Shown here: positions 7,795-14,999 of the stretch, one piece after another
Layout of the letters: every line of letters starts with the position of its first letter
Position numbering within the stretch: the first letter of the stretch is position 1
Source: Kaistella solincola
GTDB taxonomy: Bacteria > Bacteroidota > Bacteroidia > Flavobacteriales > Weeksellaceae
Direction: 5' to 3'
DNA: 64,000 nt
NCBI RefSeq assembly: GCF_000812875.1
Contig: NZ_JSYK01000003.1
Span: 1,116,001-1,180,000 of the forward strand
The notes under the pieces: generated by a model
Database searches by the model: none
The model's input: the letters and a program-made list of their open reading frames with translations, nothing else
What the model was told of the DNA's origin: nothing
Program-made: the position numbers and the translations under genes

Positions 7795-9294
7795 TTATTT
7801 CCCGATACAAAACTTCGAAAATATATTACCCAAAACCTCATCATTGGTAAATTCACCTGAAATTTCCCCCAAATGTTCAAGGGCGTTTCGAAGTTCATAA
7901 GCCAAAAGTTCGGTATGAATGCCGGAGCGTACCGCCTCTTCCACCTGTAATACAGATTGCAGCGATTTTTCTAAAGCATCGTAATGTCTTTGGTTGGTAA
8001 TGATTACATTACTTTCGTGATCTTTCAGATTTTCCACGTAGTCGGTCAGCACATTTTTTACCGCCTCAATGCCCGTTTTTTCCTTGGCTGAAATCCGCAA
8101 AATTTGGTCACAGTAGTCCGGAAAAAGTTCCTCCGTTAAAATGCGATCAAATTCGTTCGGGATTTCGTCATTGGTCAAATCCACTTTATTATGAATCAGC
8201 ACAATCTTCAGATCCTCGCGATGAAACTCCTTCACGAACGCAATCACCTCCTCCGTCGTAGAATCCTGTTCGTCGTAGAGGTACAACAGCACTTTCGCAG
8301 AAGCAATTTTTTCTTTCGCTTTTGTCACGCCAATCTTCTCAATAACGTCGGTGGTTTCGCGAAGTCCAGCGGTGTCCACAAAGCGGAAAGCCGTTCCTTT
8401 CAGGTGAATCACTTCTTCAATCGTATCGCGTGTTGTTCCGGCAATTTCCGAAACAATGGCTCTTTCTTCTTTCAGCAAAGCGTTCAGCAAAGTAGATTTC
8501 CCCGCGTTTGGTTTCCCGATGATAGCCACTTCCACGCCGTTTTTCAGCGCATTTCCGTATTGGAAACTTTCAATCAGCGCGCGCAGTTTTGTGCGCAGGT
8601 TTTGTAGCAGACTGTTCATGGCGGTGCGGTCGGCAAACTCCACATCTTCTTCAGCAAAATCCAGTTCCAGTTCAATGAGCGAAGTGAAATTCAGCAGGTC
8701 ATTGCGCAAAACCGAAATCTCATTGGTAATTCCACCTTTCAGCTGGTTCAGCGCGACTTTGCGTGACGTTTCATTTTCGGAAGCGATTAAATCTGCGATG
8801 GATTCTGCCTGCGCGAGGTCAATTCTGCCATTCATAAAAGCGCGCATCGTAAACTCACCGGCTTTTGCGAGGCGTGCGCCGTTTTTCACCAAAACTTCCA
8901 AAATTTTTCTGGCGATATGGGGCGAACCATGGTACGAAATTTCCACCACATCTTCGGTGGTAAAAGTTTTTGGCGCCCGAAAAACCGCAACCATCACCTC
9001 ATCAATCAGCTCAATTTCCCTTTCAGCACTCACCTCTTGGTTCCTGGCGCTTTGCTCTTGGCTCTTTACTCTTGGTTCTTTGCTCTCGGTTCTTTGCTCT
9101 TGGCTCCCGGCTCTCAGCTCTCGGTTCTCATAAATATACCCATAATGCACCGTATGAGACGCCGCTTCTTCCAGGTTTGCGCCTTTAAAACACCGTTGCG
9201 CAATCTTCACCGCTTCCGCGCCCGAAAGGCGGATAATTCCCAAAGCGCCCACACCGTTCGCGGTGGCAATCGCACAGATCGTATTTTGATTCAT
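7795..9294 (-). CDS. mnmE: tRNA modification GTPase MnmE, with repeat-derived insert
   Basis: A 499-aa protein. It has an N-terminal formyl-THF-binding domain, a helical domain carrying an inserted G domain (P-loop GKPNAGKST at about 262; DTAGLRETTD switch), and the C-terminal CIGK with the conserved cysteine. With MnmG it installs the carboxymethylaminomethyl group on wobble uridine 34 of tRNAs. The usual length is about 455 aa; the excess is a Gln/Glu/Ser/Arg-rich insert at residues about 56-92, encoded by thirteen degenerate 7-bp repeats (9037-9127). It falls in the beta-rich N-terminal domain between YGYIY and ELIDEVMVAVFRAP, probably a surface loop. A -7 box lies five bases upstream of the ATG, so the mRNA may be nearly leaderless. 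Confidence 0.95.
   Translation of the reverse strand: MNQNTICAIATANGVGALGIIRLSGAEAVKIAQRCFKGANLEEAASHTVHYGYIYENRELRAGSQEQRTESKEPRVKSQEQSARNQEVSAEREIELIDEVMVAVFRAPKTFTTEDVVEISYHGSPHIARKILEVLVKNGARLAKAGEFTMRAFMNGRIDLAQAESIADLIASENETSRKVALNQLKGGITNEISVLRNDLLNFTSLIELELDFAEEDVEFADRTAMNSLLQNLRTKLRALIESFQYGNALKNGVEVAIIGKPNAGKSTLLNALLKEERAIVSEIAGTTRDTIEEVIHLKGTAFRFVDTAGLRETTDVIEKIGVTKAKEKIASAKVLLYLYDEQDSTTEEVIAFVKEFHREDLKIVLIHNKVDLTNDEIPNEFDRILTEELFPDYCDQILRISAKEKTGIEAVKNVLTDYVENLKDHESNVIITNQRHYDALEKSLQSVLQVEEAVRSGIHTELLAYELRNALEHLGEISGEFTNDEVLGNIFSKFCIGK
9037..9127. repeat. Thirteen-unit degenerate heptanucleotide array inside mnmE
   Basis: Read on the plus strand in steps of 7: TTGGTTC, CTGGCGC, TTTGCTC, TTGGCTC, TTTACTC, TTGGTTC, TTTGCTC, TCGGTTC, TTTGCTC, TTGGCTC, CCGGCTC, TCAGCTC, TCGGTTC. 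The 7-bp phase is kept without a break. It encodes a charged extra segment of MnmE and keeps the gene in frame. Confidence 0.93.
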
Positions 9295-9298
9295 GCCG

Positions 9299-9306
9299 CA
9301 AAATTA
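9299..9306 (-). promoter_or_regulatory. Predicted -7 box of mnmE
   Basis: On the minus strand this reads TAATTTTG, a perfect match to the Bacteroidetes -7 consensus TAnnTTTG. It ends five bases before the ATG, so transcription would begin at or next to the start codon. No clear -33 TTTG was found at ideal spacing. Confidence 0.55.
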
Positions 9307-9360
9307 CGGAAATATTCCGGTCATTAGAAGCAACAGAAATCTCGCTTCTCCGAAGATTCC

Positions 9361-9436
9361 AACCCGTTTTCCGCTGTATCTTTTATCGGCGGCGCTGACG
9401 CGCCGCCGATAAAAGGATGCCGCTACAACCGGGGCT
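9361..9436 (-). repeat. Arm-hairpin intergenic element, copy 1 (minus orientation)
   Basis: On the minus strand: arm AGCCCCGGTTGTAGCGG, then CATCC, then a hairpin, then arm GATACAGCGGAAAACGGGTT. The hairpin (9380-9415) has a perfect 16-bp GC-rich stem and a TGAC/GTCA loop. Three other copies (11503, 36151, 57486) share the arms but not the hairpin sequence. It lies upstream of mnmE in a 447-bp spacer. Confidence 0.85.
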
Positions 9437-9481
9437 AGAAGTTCAGGCCACCATTCTTCGCCGCGACGAAAAGGTGTTTTT

Positions 9482-9660
9482 AAAAAATTCCGCGCTAAAA
9501 CACCCAATTTTTGAAAAATGTCTTTTCTTAAATTATAACATTTCGAAGTTGCTTAAAAAAATTCCGCCTAGAACGGCCAATTTTTCAAAAATATCTTTCC
9601 AGCGCTTTGAAACAAATGTGGAAATCAGTTTTAGAAAATTTCGCGCTAAAACGCAAAAAA
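9482..9660. repeat. Three degenerate small palindromes in a row
   Basis: Copies at 9482-9513 (AAAAAATTCCGCGCTAAAAC...), 9555-9585 (AAAAAATTCCGCC, TAGAACGGCC, AATTTTT) and 9634-9660 (GAAAATTTCGCGCTAAAACGC). All are variants of the A-run/CCG/TTTTA/CGG/T-run palindrome. With the larger element at 9361 they fill the spacer between mnmE and the M19 peptidase; no gene is seen there. Confidence 0.6.
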
Positions 9661-9700
9661 AAGCGCAAATGACCGGAAATTTTTTCGGTCTTTTTTTTGG

Positions 9701-9708
9701 TAAATTTG
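9701..9708 (+). promoter_or_regulatory. Predicted -7 box of the M19 dipeptidase gene
   Basis: TAAATTTG, a perfect TAnnTTTG match, 33 bp upstream of the chosen ATG at 9742. It supports starting the gene at this ATG or at the nearby TTG. Confidence 0.55.
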
Positions 9709-9741
9709 TGAATTGGTTAAAATGAAAATTTGAAATTGAAT

Positions 9742-10722
9742 ATGAAAAATGCTGTAATAGATCTGCATTGCGACTTGCTGAGTTACCTCGCCCAACCGAA
9801 TTCTGACATCAACAACCCAGATGATATTGGTTGTGCTTTTCCGCATTTAAAAACGGGAAACGTAAAGCTGCAGGTGCTGGCGATTTTTGCAGCGACCGAG
9901 CCCAAAAGCGTGGAATTTGGTTTGAAACAAAGTGAAATTTTCCGGGATTTAAACGAAGAAAAAACCGATTTCTATACTTTTGAAAAAAAGCATCTTGCGG
10001 ATTTTGGAAGTTATGAAAAAGTCGGAATGATTGCGGCGGTGGAAAACGGTTCGGCTTTTTGTGATGAAAATATGCCGTTGAAAGAGGGTTTTAGAAATCT
10101 GGAAAAAATCATCGAAAATACCGGTAGAATTTTATACATCGGACTTACGCATCATACCGAAAATCGTTTCGGTGGTGGAAACTTTGCAACAGCAGGTTTG
10201 AAAAACGACGGAAAAGCGCTGATCGATTATCTGCACGGCAGAAATATCGCGATTGATTTTTCGCATGCAAGTGACGCGTTGGCGTACGATATTTTGAATT
10301 ACATCTCCAAAGAAAATATTAAAGTTCCGGTTATCGCAAGCCATTCCAATTACCGCGAAGTTTTTGCACACAACAGAAATTTGCCTGATGAAATTGCAAA
10401 AGAAATTATTCACCAAAAAGGTTTAATCGGCCTGAATTTCATCCGCGCTTTTGTAAATCCGGAAAAAGTGGAAGCTTTGGAAGAACACGTCGCGCACGGA
10501 CTACAATTGGGCGGTGAAAACGCAATGTGCTACGGCGCCGATTATTTCTACACGAAAAGCCATTCGGACCAGTCGCGGCAGCCTTTTTATTTTAAAGAAC
10601 ACGACAATGCGGGTGAATATCAAAACATCAATTCAAATTTCGAGCGGATTTTTGGTGCGGAACAGGTCGAAAAAATAAGCTTTAAAAATACACTGAATTT
10701 TTTGGAAAGAACCTGGATTTGA
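9742..10722 (+). CDS. Membrane dipeptidase-type metallopeptidase (M19)
   Basis: A 326-aa protein. The N-terminal VIDLHCDLL holds the HxD zinc pair (His9, Asp11). Later motifs are LTHHTENRFGGG, a histidine in IDFSHAS, and VIASHSNYR, as in renal dipeptidase and amidohydrolase-type M19 enzymes, which hydrolyse dipeptides with a two-zinc centre. There is no signal peptide, so the enzyme is probably cytoplasmic. Length is slightly short for the family (about 330-400). The ATG at 9742 was chosen over an in-frame TTG at 9730 because it begins directly at the conserved domain. The gene is followed at once by a degenerate heptamer array. Confidence 0.88.
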   Translation: MKNAVIDLHCDLLSYLAQPNSDINNPDDIGCAFPHLKTGNVKLQVLAIFAATEPKSVEFGLKQSEIFRDLNEEKTDFYTFEKKHLADFGSYEKVGMIAAVENGSAFCDENMPLKEGFRNLEKIIENTGRILYIGLTHHTENRFGGGNFATAGLKNDGKALIDYLHGRNIAIDFSHASDALAYDILNYISKENIKVPVIASHSNYREVFAHNRNLPDEIAKEIIHQKGLIGLNFIRAFVNPEKVEALEEHVAHGLQLGGENAMCYGADYFYTKSHSDQSRQPFYFKEHDNAGEYQNINSNFERIFGAEQVEKISFKNTLNFLERTWI

Positions 10723-10730
10723 GGAGGAAA

Positions 10731-10786
10731 GATGATGGATGAGGGATGAAGGGTGGAGGATGAAGTGTGAAATGTGAAGGTGGAGA
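10731..10786. repeat. Eight-unit degenerate heptanucleotide array
   Basis: Steps of 7: GATGATG, GATGAGG, GATGAAG, GGTGGAG, GATGAAG, TGTGAAA, TGTGAAG, GTGGAGA. It lies 9 bp after the M19 stop codon. Period and degeneracy match the array inside mnmE although the sequence differs. Confidence 0.85.
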
Positions 10787-10829
10787 AAAGCAAAAAATTG
10801 CTATTTAAGCAGCTAAAAATTTAATAAAA

Positions 10830-11321
10830 ATGAAAAAAAATATTACAGAAGCCGATAAAAAATATTTAAAAAGATGTGTAGAACTTGCCGCTTTAGCAGT
10901 TGACGCGGGAGATGAAGCGTTCGGTTCCATCTTAGTTGACAAAGAAGGAAAAATCATCGCAGAAGACCACAACCGCGTGAACGAAAAAAATGTGCTGGCA
11001 CATCCGGAAATCGAGCTGGCGCGTTGGGCAGTGGAAAACCTATCCGAAGAAGAAAGAGCTGCCATCACCATGTACACTAGCGGTGAGCACTGTCCCATGT
11101 GTTCCGCGGCACACGGCCTGGTTGGTTTGGGCGCATTGGTTTATCTGAGTTCTGCAAAGCAATTAGGTGAATGGAAAAATGAATATCAGCAACCGCCAGC
11201 GAGGATAAATTTTTTACCTGTAGAGGAGATTATAGTTAATGTTGACGTTCGCGGTCCGGCTGAAGGTGAGCTTTTGGAAGAAATAAAAATGCTACATATT
11301 GAAAGCTGGAAGGTAAAGTAG
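10830..11321 (+). CDS. Nucleoside deaminase family protein (zinc-dependent)
   Basis: A 163-aa protein of the cytidine/guanine/tRNA-adenosine deaminase superfamily: AFGSILVDKEGKII near residue 30, the catalytic HPE in AHPEIELARWA near 56, and the zinc ligands in EHCPMCSAAHG near 88. The family normally reads HAE and PCxxC; here proline follows the histidine and histidine replaces the proline before the first cysteine. The catalytic Glu and both Cys are present, so activity is likely, perhaps as a guanine or cytosine deaminase; the substrate cannot be told. The gene is flanked by repeats and has no operon partner. Confidence 0.85.
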   Translation: MKKNITEADKKYLKRCVELAALAVDAGDEAFGSILVDKEGKIIAEDHNRVNEKNVLAHPEIELARWAVENLSEEERAAITMYTSGEHCPMCSAAHGLVGLGALVYLSSAKQLGEWKNEYQQPPARINFLPVEEIIVNVDVRGPAEGELLEEIKMLHIESWKVK

Positions 11322-11631
11322 CAACAACATGGCAGCCCCTGCTAATAGGGAAAATTGAAAAAAGAGGCCGAATAGCCCGTAAAAAATCCGGGAAGGCGCG
11401 AGCGAAGCGAGCGCCAAAAAAGCACAATTGTAGCAGCGAGTTTTACGGCAAAAATTCATTAAAAAACACCCAATTAGCCGGTATAACTTGTGGTTATTGC
11501 GTGAGGGATGGCAATGGAAATCCTTTTTGTTTTTTCGCGCCGGGAAAGGTGTGGAAAAAACAAAAAGATTGCAATGAAGAGCCCGACCCGCGCGGCTGGA
11601 AAATGCGGCTGCGAGGGGCACGCCCCAATAA
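11322..11631. other. Repeat-rich spacer between deaminase and Xaa-Pro aminopeptidase genes
   Basis: No gene. Besides the arm-hairpin element (11503-11585) it contains a palindromic tract GGCGCGAGCGAAGCGAGCGCC-like (11395-11415, imperfect), partial copies of the small CCG palindrome near 11350-11380 and 11440-11480, and a GC-rich tail at 11586-11630. It sits between convergent genes. Confidence 0.55.
11503..11585 (+). repeat. Arm-hairpin intergenic element, copy 2
   Basis: Left arm GAGGGATGGCAATGGAAATC, right arm GATTGCAATGAAGAGCCCG (11567-11585). Between them is a perfect 14-bp A/T-rich stem: 11523-11536 pairs with 11554-11567. The arms match the copies at 9361, 36151 and 57486; the stem is unrelated to theirs. 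Confidence 0.85.
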
Positions 11632-11667
11632 AAAAAGTGTAGAAAAATCTACACTTTTTAATTTTTT
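11632..11667. terminator. Bidirectional terminator of pepP-like gene
   Basis: Perfect 12-bp stem AAAAAGTGTAGA / TCTACACTTTTT with loop AAAA and T-rich flanks on both strands. It abuts the stop of the Xaa-Pro aminopeptidase gene (minus) and also closes the spacer after the plus-strand deaminase. Confidence 0.85.
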
Positions 11668-13438
11668 ACAGTGGCTTCACCTGGTCTAAAAACCAGTCTT
11701 TCACCTCGCCTTCCAAATCGTTTTCGAGTTTCTCGCGACACCACGCGTGATATTCGTTGAGCCAGTTTTTTTCCGCCTCCGTGAGCAGTTCTGCAGCGAT
11801 GACATTGCGATCAAAAGGACAGACCGTGAGGGTTTCAAAATTGTAGAAGGTGCCAAAATCCGTAGTTTCTACTTCGCGCACGGCGATGAGGTTTTCGTGA
11901 CGGATGCCGTAGTTATAATCGGAGTAAAATCCGGGTTCGTTGGACAAAACCATGCCCGGAATCAGCTGCTGCATATTCATGTCCTTGCGGATGTTCTGCG
12001 GACCTTCGTGCACGTTCATAAAACTGCCGACACCGTGGCCAGTGCCGTGGTTGTAGTCTTTACCTTCCATCCACAGCGCAAGTCGCGCAAAAGCGTCGAG
12101 CTGCACGCCGCGCGTACCTTTCGGGAATTTAACCATCGAAAGTTGAATGAGGCCTTTCAGGGCCAAGGTTGCATTGTGACGGAATTCATCCGACGCCGTG
12201 CCGAGCGCTAAAGTTCGAGTGATATCGGTAGTTCCTTCCAGATACTGACCGCCGGAATCCACCAAAATGGTGTCCTGGTTGGTGACTTCTTTGCTGCCTT
12301 CTCTTTTCGCGGAATAGTGCATGATGGCGCCGTTTTCGCGGTAACCCACGATGCTGCCAAAACTTTCGCCGACGAAATTTTTACCTTCCGCACGGAAACC
12401 GCGAAGTTTTTCACCAATGGAAAATTCCGTCATCGGTTCTTTGCCGGCTTGATGAGTAAGCCAGTAAAGAAATTTCACCATCGCTACGCCATCACGCTGC
12501 ATCACGGTGCGGAAACCTTCGAGTTCAGTTTGGTTCTTGATGGCTTTCATTAAATTACCAGGAACAGCTGCTTTGATGAAGGTATTTTGGTCTTTTAAAG
12601 CTTCAAAAATTGCCTGATTGCTGTTTGGCGAAATAAGGATTTTTTCGTCTTTATAGGTTTTTAATTCGTCGAAAAACTGGTCGTAAGGCAGCACTTTTAC
12701 CCAACATTCCTGCATTTGCTCGCGCGCGTCGGTATCGAGTTTCTCCAGATCTACGAAGAATTTGGTTTCGTTTTTCGTTAAAATGATATAGCCAAGGAAA
12801 ACGGGATTGGACTGCACGTCGCTGCCGCGTAAATTAAGCGTCCAGGCGACATCATCTAAACTTGAAATAATGTGTACGGAAGCTTCAACCTCCTCCATTT
12901 TCTGGCGGATGTCGGCGAGTTTATCAGCCACCGATTTTCCGGCTCTTTCAATCGGATGAACAAAAATCGGGTTTTTCGGTGCACCGGTACTTCGGTCTTT
13001 CCAGACTTCTTTTAAAAGCGGCAAATCGACCAAATTTTTGCCTTTTGCGGAAAGTTTTTCCTGCAAAAGTTCCCAGTTGGTATTGGAAGTTGCTAAAGCA
13101 TTTACTGCGACCGTTCCATTTTCCGGAATTTCGGTAATGATCCAGTCGATATAATTCGGAGTTCCATCCATTCCATCTTTAAAAAGATCGATACCAGAAC
13201 CTTCCAGCTCGATTGGTGCCTGCACGAAATAACGGCCATCCGTCCACAAACCTGCTTTATCTTTGGTGATTACGACAAAACCTGCAGAGCCGGTAAAGCC
13301 TGAGAGCCAAGATCTTTCCTGCCATTCTTCCGGCAGATATTCGCTCATATGGGGATCGGCGGAATACACAATAAAAGCATCAATATTATTTTCTGCCATT
13401 TTCTGGCGCAGCACGGCTATTTTTTCTGATGATGTCAT
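11666..13438 (-). CDS. Xaa-Pro aminopeptidase (M24B), three-domain form
   Basis: A 590-aa protein with two creatinase-like N-terminal domains (about 1-150, 160-320), the M24 pita-bread catalytic domain (about 330-540) and a C-terminal extension. Metal-site motifs are LVDSGGQYLEGTTDITRT (both Asp ligands), HGTGHGVGSFMNVHEGP, SNEPGFY and IRHENLIAV. The enzyme removes an N-terminal residue preceding proline and is normally a di-manganese cytoplasmic enzyme. The 590-aa length matches the long aminopeptidase P of eukaryotes and many Bacteroidetes rather than the 440-aa E. coli PepP. It is monocistronic, with terminators on both sides. Confidence 0.93.
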   Translation of the reverse strand: MTSSEKIAVLRQKMAENNIDAFIVYSADPHMSEYLPEEWQERSWLSGFTGSAGFVVITKDKAGLWTDGRYFVQAPIELEGSGIDLFKDGMDGTPNYIDWIITEIPENGTVAVNALATSNTNWELLQEKLSAKGKNLVDLPLLKEVWKDRSTGAPKNPIFVHPIERAGKSVADKLADIRQKMEEVEASVHIISSLDDVAWTLNLRGSDVQSNPVFLGYIILTKNETKFFVDLEKLDTDAREQMQECWVKVLPYDQFFDELKTYKDEKILISPNSNQAIFEALKDQNTFIKAAVPGNLMKAIKNQTELEGFRTVMQRDGVAMVKFLYWLTHQAGKEPMTEFSIGEKLRGFRAEGKNFVGESFGSIVGYRENGAIMHYSAKREGSKEVTNQDTILVDSGGQYLEGTTDITRTLALGTASDEFRHNATLALKGLIQLSMVKFPKGTRGVQLDAFARLALWMEGKDYNHGTGHGVGSFMNVHEGPQNIRKDMNMQQLIPGMVLSNEPGFYSDYNYGIRHENLIAVREVETTDFGTFYNFETLTVCPFDRNVIAAELLTEAEKNWLNEYHAWCREKLENDLEGEVKDWFLDQVKPL

Positions 13439-13480
13439 AATCTTTAATTTGACGTGAATTTACGAAGAATGTCAGACTTT

Positions 13481-13513
13481 AAAAAAAATTAGCCGTTAAA
13501 TCGGCAAATTTTT
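13481..13513. repeat. Small palindrome upstream of the Xaa-Pro aminopeptidase gene
   Basis: A-run, TTAGCCGTTAAATCGGCAAA, TTTTT: a member of the CCG-TTTTA-CGG family lying 43 bp upstream of the minus-strand start. Confidence 0.6.
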
Positions 13514-13531
13514 CAGGAATTACGCACAAAA

Positions 13532-13562
13532 AAAGTATACTGAAAAAGGTTCAGTATACTTT
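13532..13562 (-). terminator. Terminator of the TPR protein gene
   Basis: Perfect 13-bp stem AAAGTATACTGAA / TTCAGTATACTTT, loop of five. On the minus strand a T-run follows. It lies 24 bp after the stop of the TPR gene. Confidence 0.85.
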
Positions 13563-13585
13563 AAAGAATTGAACTTAAAAAAAAA

Positions 13586-14974
13586 TTATTTCTGAGCCGC
13601 TAACATGGCAGCTTCTCTATCTTTAAATTCTTTGTATTTAGCTTCGTTTTTTGTAGAAAGGTACAGACCTTTAAGCAAACTCACGACGTCGATATTATTG
13701 CTGTCGTACTGATACCATTTTTCTGCGTACGGTAATGTAGCGGCTAATCTGGCTCTTCTTGCTTCAATGATTTTATTTGCAAGTTCGGTTTTTCCGGCTT
13801 TACGTGCGGTATTGTAATCTTCGGTAGCTTTTGCATCATCACCCATTGTAAGATAGGTAAGGTTTTGGTGCGCCTGAATTAAATCCGGCTTCACTTCCAA
13901 CGCTTTTTTGTAAGAAGCAACAGCATCTGCTACTGTTGCAGGATCTTTACTTTGTAAAACTCCAAGGTTGTACCAGTTATTGGCATCATTCGGGTTTTTC
14001 GCCAACTGCGATTTCAGGTTGGAAACAAATTCATTGGTTTTACCGGATTTATAAAAAGCTGTTCCCTGCAGTTCCATCAATTTCGCACTTGTCGGGAATT
14101 TTTTCAGACCTTTTTCGATAAAAGCTAAAGCATCATCGGACCGGTCGGAATCCAAAAGCAAAGCTGCTGTTGTTTCATATAATTCCTGCTCCAGACTTTT
14201 GGATGTTTCAGTCTTGAAATCTGAATAATCTCCGGAAGCACCCATTTTTTTGTAGAGTTCCCAGGTGGATTTTTCCAGATTTTCTACCTCACCAGACTTT
14301 TTGTTTTTTGCGGTGTAGGTAGTTTCAATTCCGGTGTAACCGGAGTTGATCAAGTCCATATACACATCAGTTGCTTCTTTTTTCATGTCACCCAAAGCGT
14401 AGGTTAATCCGGAATAATAAAGGTATTTTTTGTTATCCTGACCTGCTGCGCTCAAAAGTTCATAAACTTCTCTAAATTTTGGTGCTGCAACGCTGTATTT
14501 TTTCTCGTTATAGGCTGCTAAAGCTGCTTTGTTTGCCGCTTCGATTACCGGATTTATAGATGTACCTAATTTTCCCATCAAAGTAGGAACATAAGTTTCT
14601 TCCTTCAAGCCCTGAATACCGGAAGCGTCAGCTGCTGTTTTACCAACATAGTACACTTTGTTTTTAGAAGAATCTTTACCAACATAAATTTTATTTTTGG
14701 CAAGATCAGTAATTTTTGCTAGGTAAGATGCGCCTTCTGCAGATTTACCTGACTTTAAAAGCGATAAACCCTTCGCGTAGTAATACTGCTCTAAAAGTGC
14801 AGGTTCCAAAAGGTATGTTTTGTTTCCCATTGCACTTTCTGCCTGCGCAAGCTGAGCGGTAGTTGCTGCAATATCACCGGCATCAATGGCTTTTACGGCT
14901 GCTGCAATTTCTTTTTTCTGTGCAAATGTGAACACAGCTGTAAGCATTGCGACGCTTAAAAATATTTTTTTCAT
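13586..14974 (-). CDS. Secreted or periplasmic tetratricopeptide-repeat protein
   Basis: A 462-aa protein with a clear signal peptide (MKKIFLSVAMLTAVFTFAQ), probably cleaved after AQ. The mature part is almost entirely helical and alanine/lysine-rich. Several 34-residue TPR-like units are visible, best at about 300-390 (NPNDANNWYNLGVLQSKDP, then VADAVASYKKALEVKPDLIQ, then AHQNLTYLTMGDDAKATEDY). TPR proteins are scaffolds and no enzyme motif is seen. In flavobacteria such proteins are often found near gyrA, here 25 bp downstream of it on the same strand, so co-transcription is possible. Function unknown. Confidence 0.85.
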   Translation of the reverse strand: MKKIFLSVAMLTAVFTFAQKKEIAAAVKAIDAGDIAATTAQLAQAESAMGNKTYLLEPALLEQYYYAKGLSLLKSGKSAEGASYLAKITDLAKNKIYVGKDSSKNKVYYVGKTAADASGIQGLKEETYVPTLMGKLGTSINPVIEAANKAALAAYNEKKYSVAAPKFREVYELLSAAGQDNKKYLYYSGLTYALGDMKKEATDVYMDLINSGYTGIETTYTAKNKKSGEVENLEKSTWELYKKMGASGDYSDFKTETSKSLEQELYETTAALLLDSDRSDDALAFIEKGLKKFPTSAKLMELQGTAFYKSGKTNEFVSNLKSQLAKNPNDANNWYNLGVLQSKDPATVADAVASYKKALEVKPDLIQAHQNLTYLTMGDDAKATEDYNTARKAGKTELANKIIEARRARLAATLPYAEKWYQYDSNNIDVVSLLKGLYLSTKNEAKYKEFKDREAAMLAAQK

Positions 14975-14999
14975 TAGTTTTAAATTAAATGGTTGCTAT

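Noticed and set aside
8456-9327. Long plus-strand frames opposite mnmE
   Set aside because: They are antisense shadows of mnmE, serine-rich from reverse codons, with no family resemblance.
9417-9725. 102-codon plus-strand frame in the mnmE-M19 spacer
   Set aside because: It runs through three palindromes and part of the arm-hairpin element; its residues reflect the repeats.
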